NCBI GenBank assembly: GCA_964354135.1
Contig: CAYGZA010000324.1
Span: forward strand, 1 to 7,212
DNA: 7,212 nt
From: CAYGZA01 sp964354135
Lineage (GTDB): Bacteria > Planctomycetota > Planctomycetia > Pirellulales > Thermoguttaceae
Direction of reading: 5' to 3'
Part shown: positions 6,849-7,212 of the stretch, in pieces
Layout: each line of letters starts with the position of its first letter
How positions within the stretch are numbered: position 1 is the first letter of the stretch
Program-made: the position numbers and the translations under genes
The notes under the pieces: generated by a model
What the model was told of the DNA's origin: nothing
Database searches by the model: none
Seen by the model: only the letters and a program-made list of their open reading frames with translations

Positions 6849-7033
6849 CCGGGAGCATCATGCCGCCGGAGAGGGGGCGACGGACGATCGCGTCGGGCTT
6901 CAAAACGTTGTCCCTCGGAACCGGTGGGCAGTACGCGGTGTGTGGCGACAAGCGGGGAGGATCGTTGTCCTTGGCTTACGAGAGAATCCGAGAACGAAGT
7001 CGGCTACATACCCCAGCCGGCGCGACGGGATAG
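6845..7033 (+). CDS. Possible 62-residue protein overlapping the GH36 stop; doubtful
   Basis: ATG at 6845 overlaps the GH36 stop codon as ATGA, which would allow coupled translation, but there is only a weak purine stretch (AAGAAG) before it. The 62 residues begin MTGSIMPPERGRRTIASGF and contain GTGGQYAVCGDKRG (25-38). There is no signal peptide, membrane segment or family I recognise. The first 42 or so codons have high third-position GC, the last 20 do not, so it may be a chance frame or a decayed piece of a former gene. Confidence 0.2.
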   Translation: MTGSIMPPERGRRTIASGFKTLSLGTGGQYAVCGDKRGGSLSLAYERIRERSRLHTPAGATG

Positions 7034-7212
7034 ATAGCCCCCGATCGCGCCGCAGACCGCGCTCACGTCGCCTTGCGTTCGTAGTGCTTCAGCCCCTCGT
7101 GGTCCCAGTAGCTGTAAACGGCGATTTCGGCTCGCGGTCGGAACACCCCCGTGGGCCTGCTAGTGCCGCTTTCAGTTCAAGAGTTTCGCGTTTTGGAAAA
7201 AGTGGCCGTTAG
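6849..7212. other. 364-bp region after the GH36 gene without an intact gene
   Basis: It contains the doubtful 62-codon frame (6845-7033) and a minus-strand 3' gene remnant (7063-7176). I see no intrinsic terminator for the GH36 gene: no GC-rich stem followed by a T-run is present. The final 40 bp turn visibly more AT-rich (runs TTTT and AAAAA near 7190-7202), which suggests a boundary between sequence of different origin. Confidence 0.5.
7063..7176 (-). pseudogene. 3' remnant of a gene of unknown function
   Basis: On the minus strand an open stretch of 37 codons ends in TGA at 7063-7065. Its last 25 residues, RPRAEIAVYSYWDHEG followed by LKHYERKAT, are dense in aromatic and charged residues and look like a real protein C-terminus. 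Upstream, the frame is closed by TGA at 7177-7179 with no ATG and no ribosome binding site, so only the tail of the gene survives here, or a frameshift separates it from the rest outside the window. I do not recognise the family. Confidence 0.35.

Noticed and set aside
505..7169. 9-bp inverted match CGGCACTAG near 505-513 and its complement near 7160-7168, as possible ends of an element.
   Set aside because: Nine-base matches are common in a window this size and the flanks share nothing; no transposase is present.

Overview
The window looks like part of the chromosome of a GC-rich, Gram-negative-type bacterium. Planctomycetota, or a relative such as Verrucomicrobiota or Lentisphaerota, is the best guess. 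This rests on three things: high third-position GC, three long genes that each start with a signal peptide, and the resemblance of the 512-residue beta-propeller protein to secreted proteins I associate with planctomycetes. The taxonomic call is inference; there is no rRNA or other marker gene here.

Layout. (1) 66-371, plus strand: a 101-codon coding stretch that reads like the last domain of a larger protein, with two in-frame stops just upstream, so it is probably a remnant. (2) 372-510: short convergent gap with no convincing terminator. (3) 2046-4277 and 511-2049, minus strand: a two-gene operon. The first gene encodes a 743-residue secreted TIM-barrel glycosidase-like protein of unassigned family. 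The second encodes a 512-residue secreted five-bladed-propeller protein (GH43/GH32-like fold). They share an ATGA stop/start overlap, so translation is probably coupled. (4) 4278-4712: a 435-bp divergent control region with three perfect dyads, a TTGACA-type promoter facing right and a weaker one facing left. (5) 4713-6848, plus strand: a 711-residue secreted alpha-galactosidase-like enzyme (GH36, clan GH-D) with both catalytic Asp positions present but an altered substrate-pocket motif. (6) 6849-7212: a 364-bp tail with a weak 62-codon open frame overlapping the GH36 stop by ATGA, and on the minus strand a short 3' gene remnant ending at 7063.

Working together: the three intact genes look like a small secreted glycan-degradation locus transcribed outward from one shared control region. 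GH36 would remove terminal alpha-galactose or a related sugar, while the TIM-barrel and propeller proteins would act on, or bind, other linkages of the same glycan. No transporter, sulfatase, TonB/SusCD pair, regulator or mobile element is visible. The most interesting points are the unassigned TIM-barrel/propeller pair, the non-canonical sugar-binding motif of the GH36 enzyme and the dyad-rich divergent region. I see no defence system, CRISPR array, RNA gene or insertion sequence.
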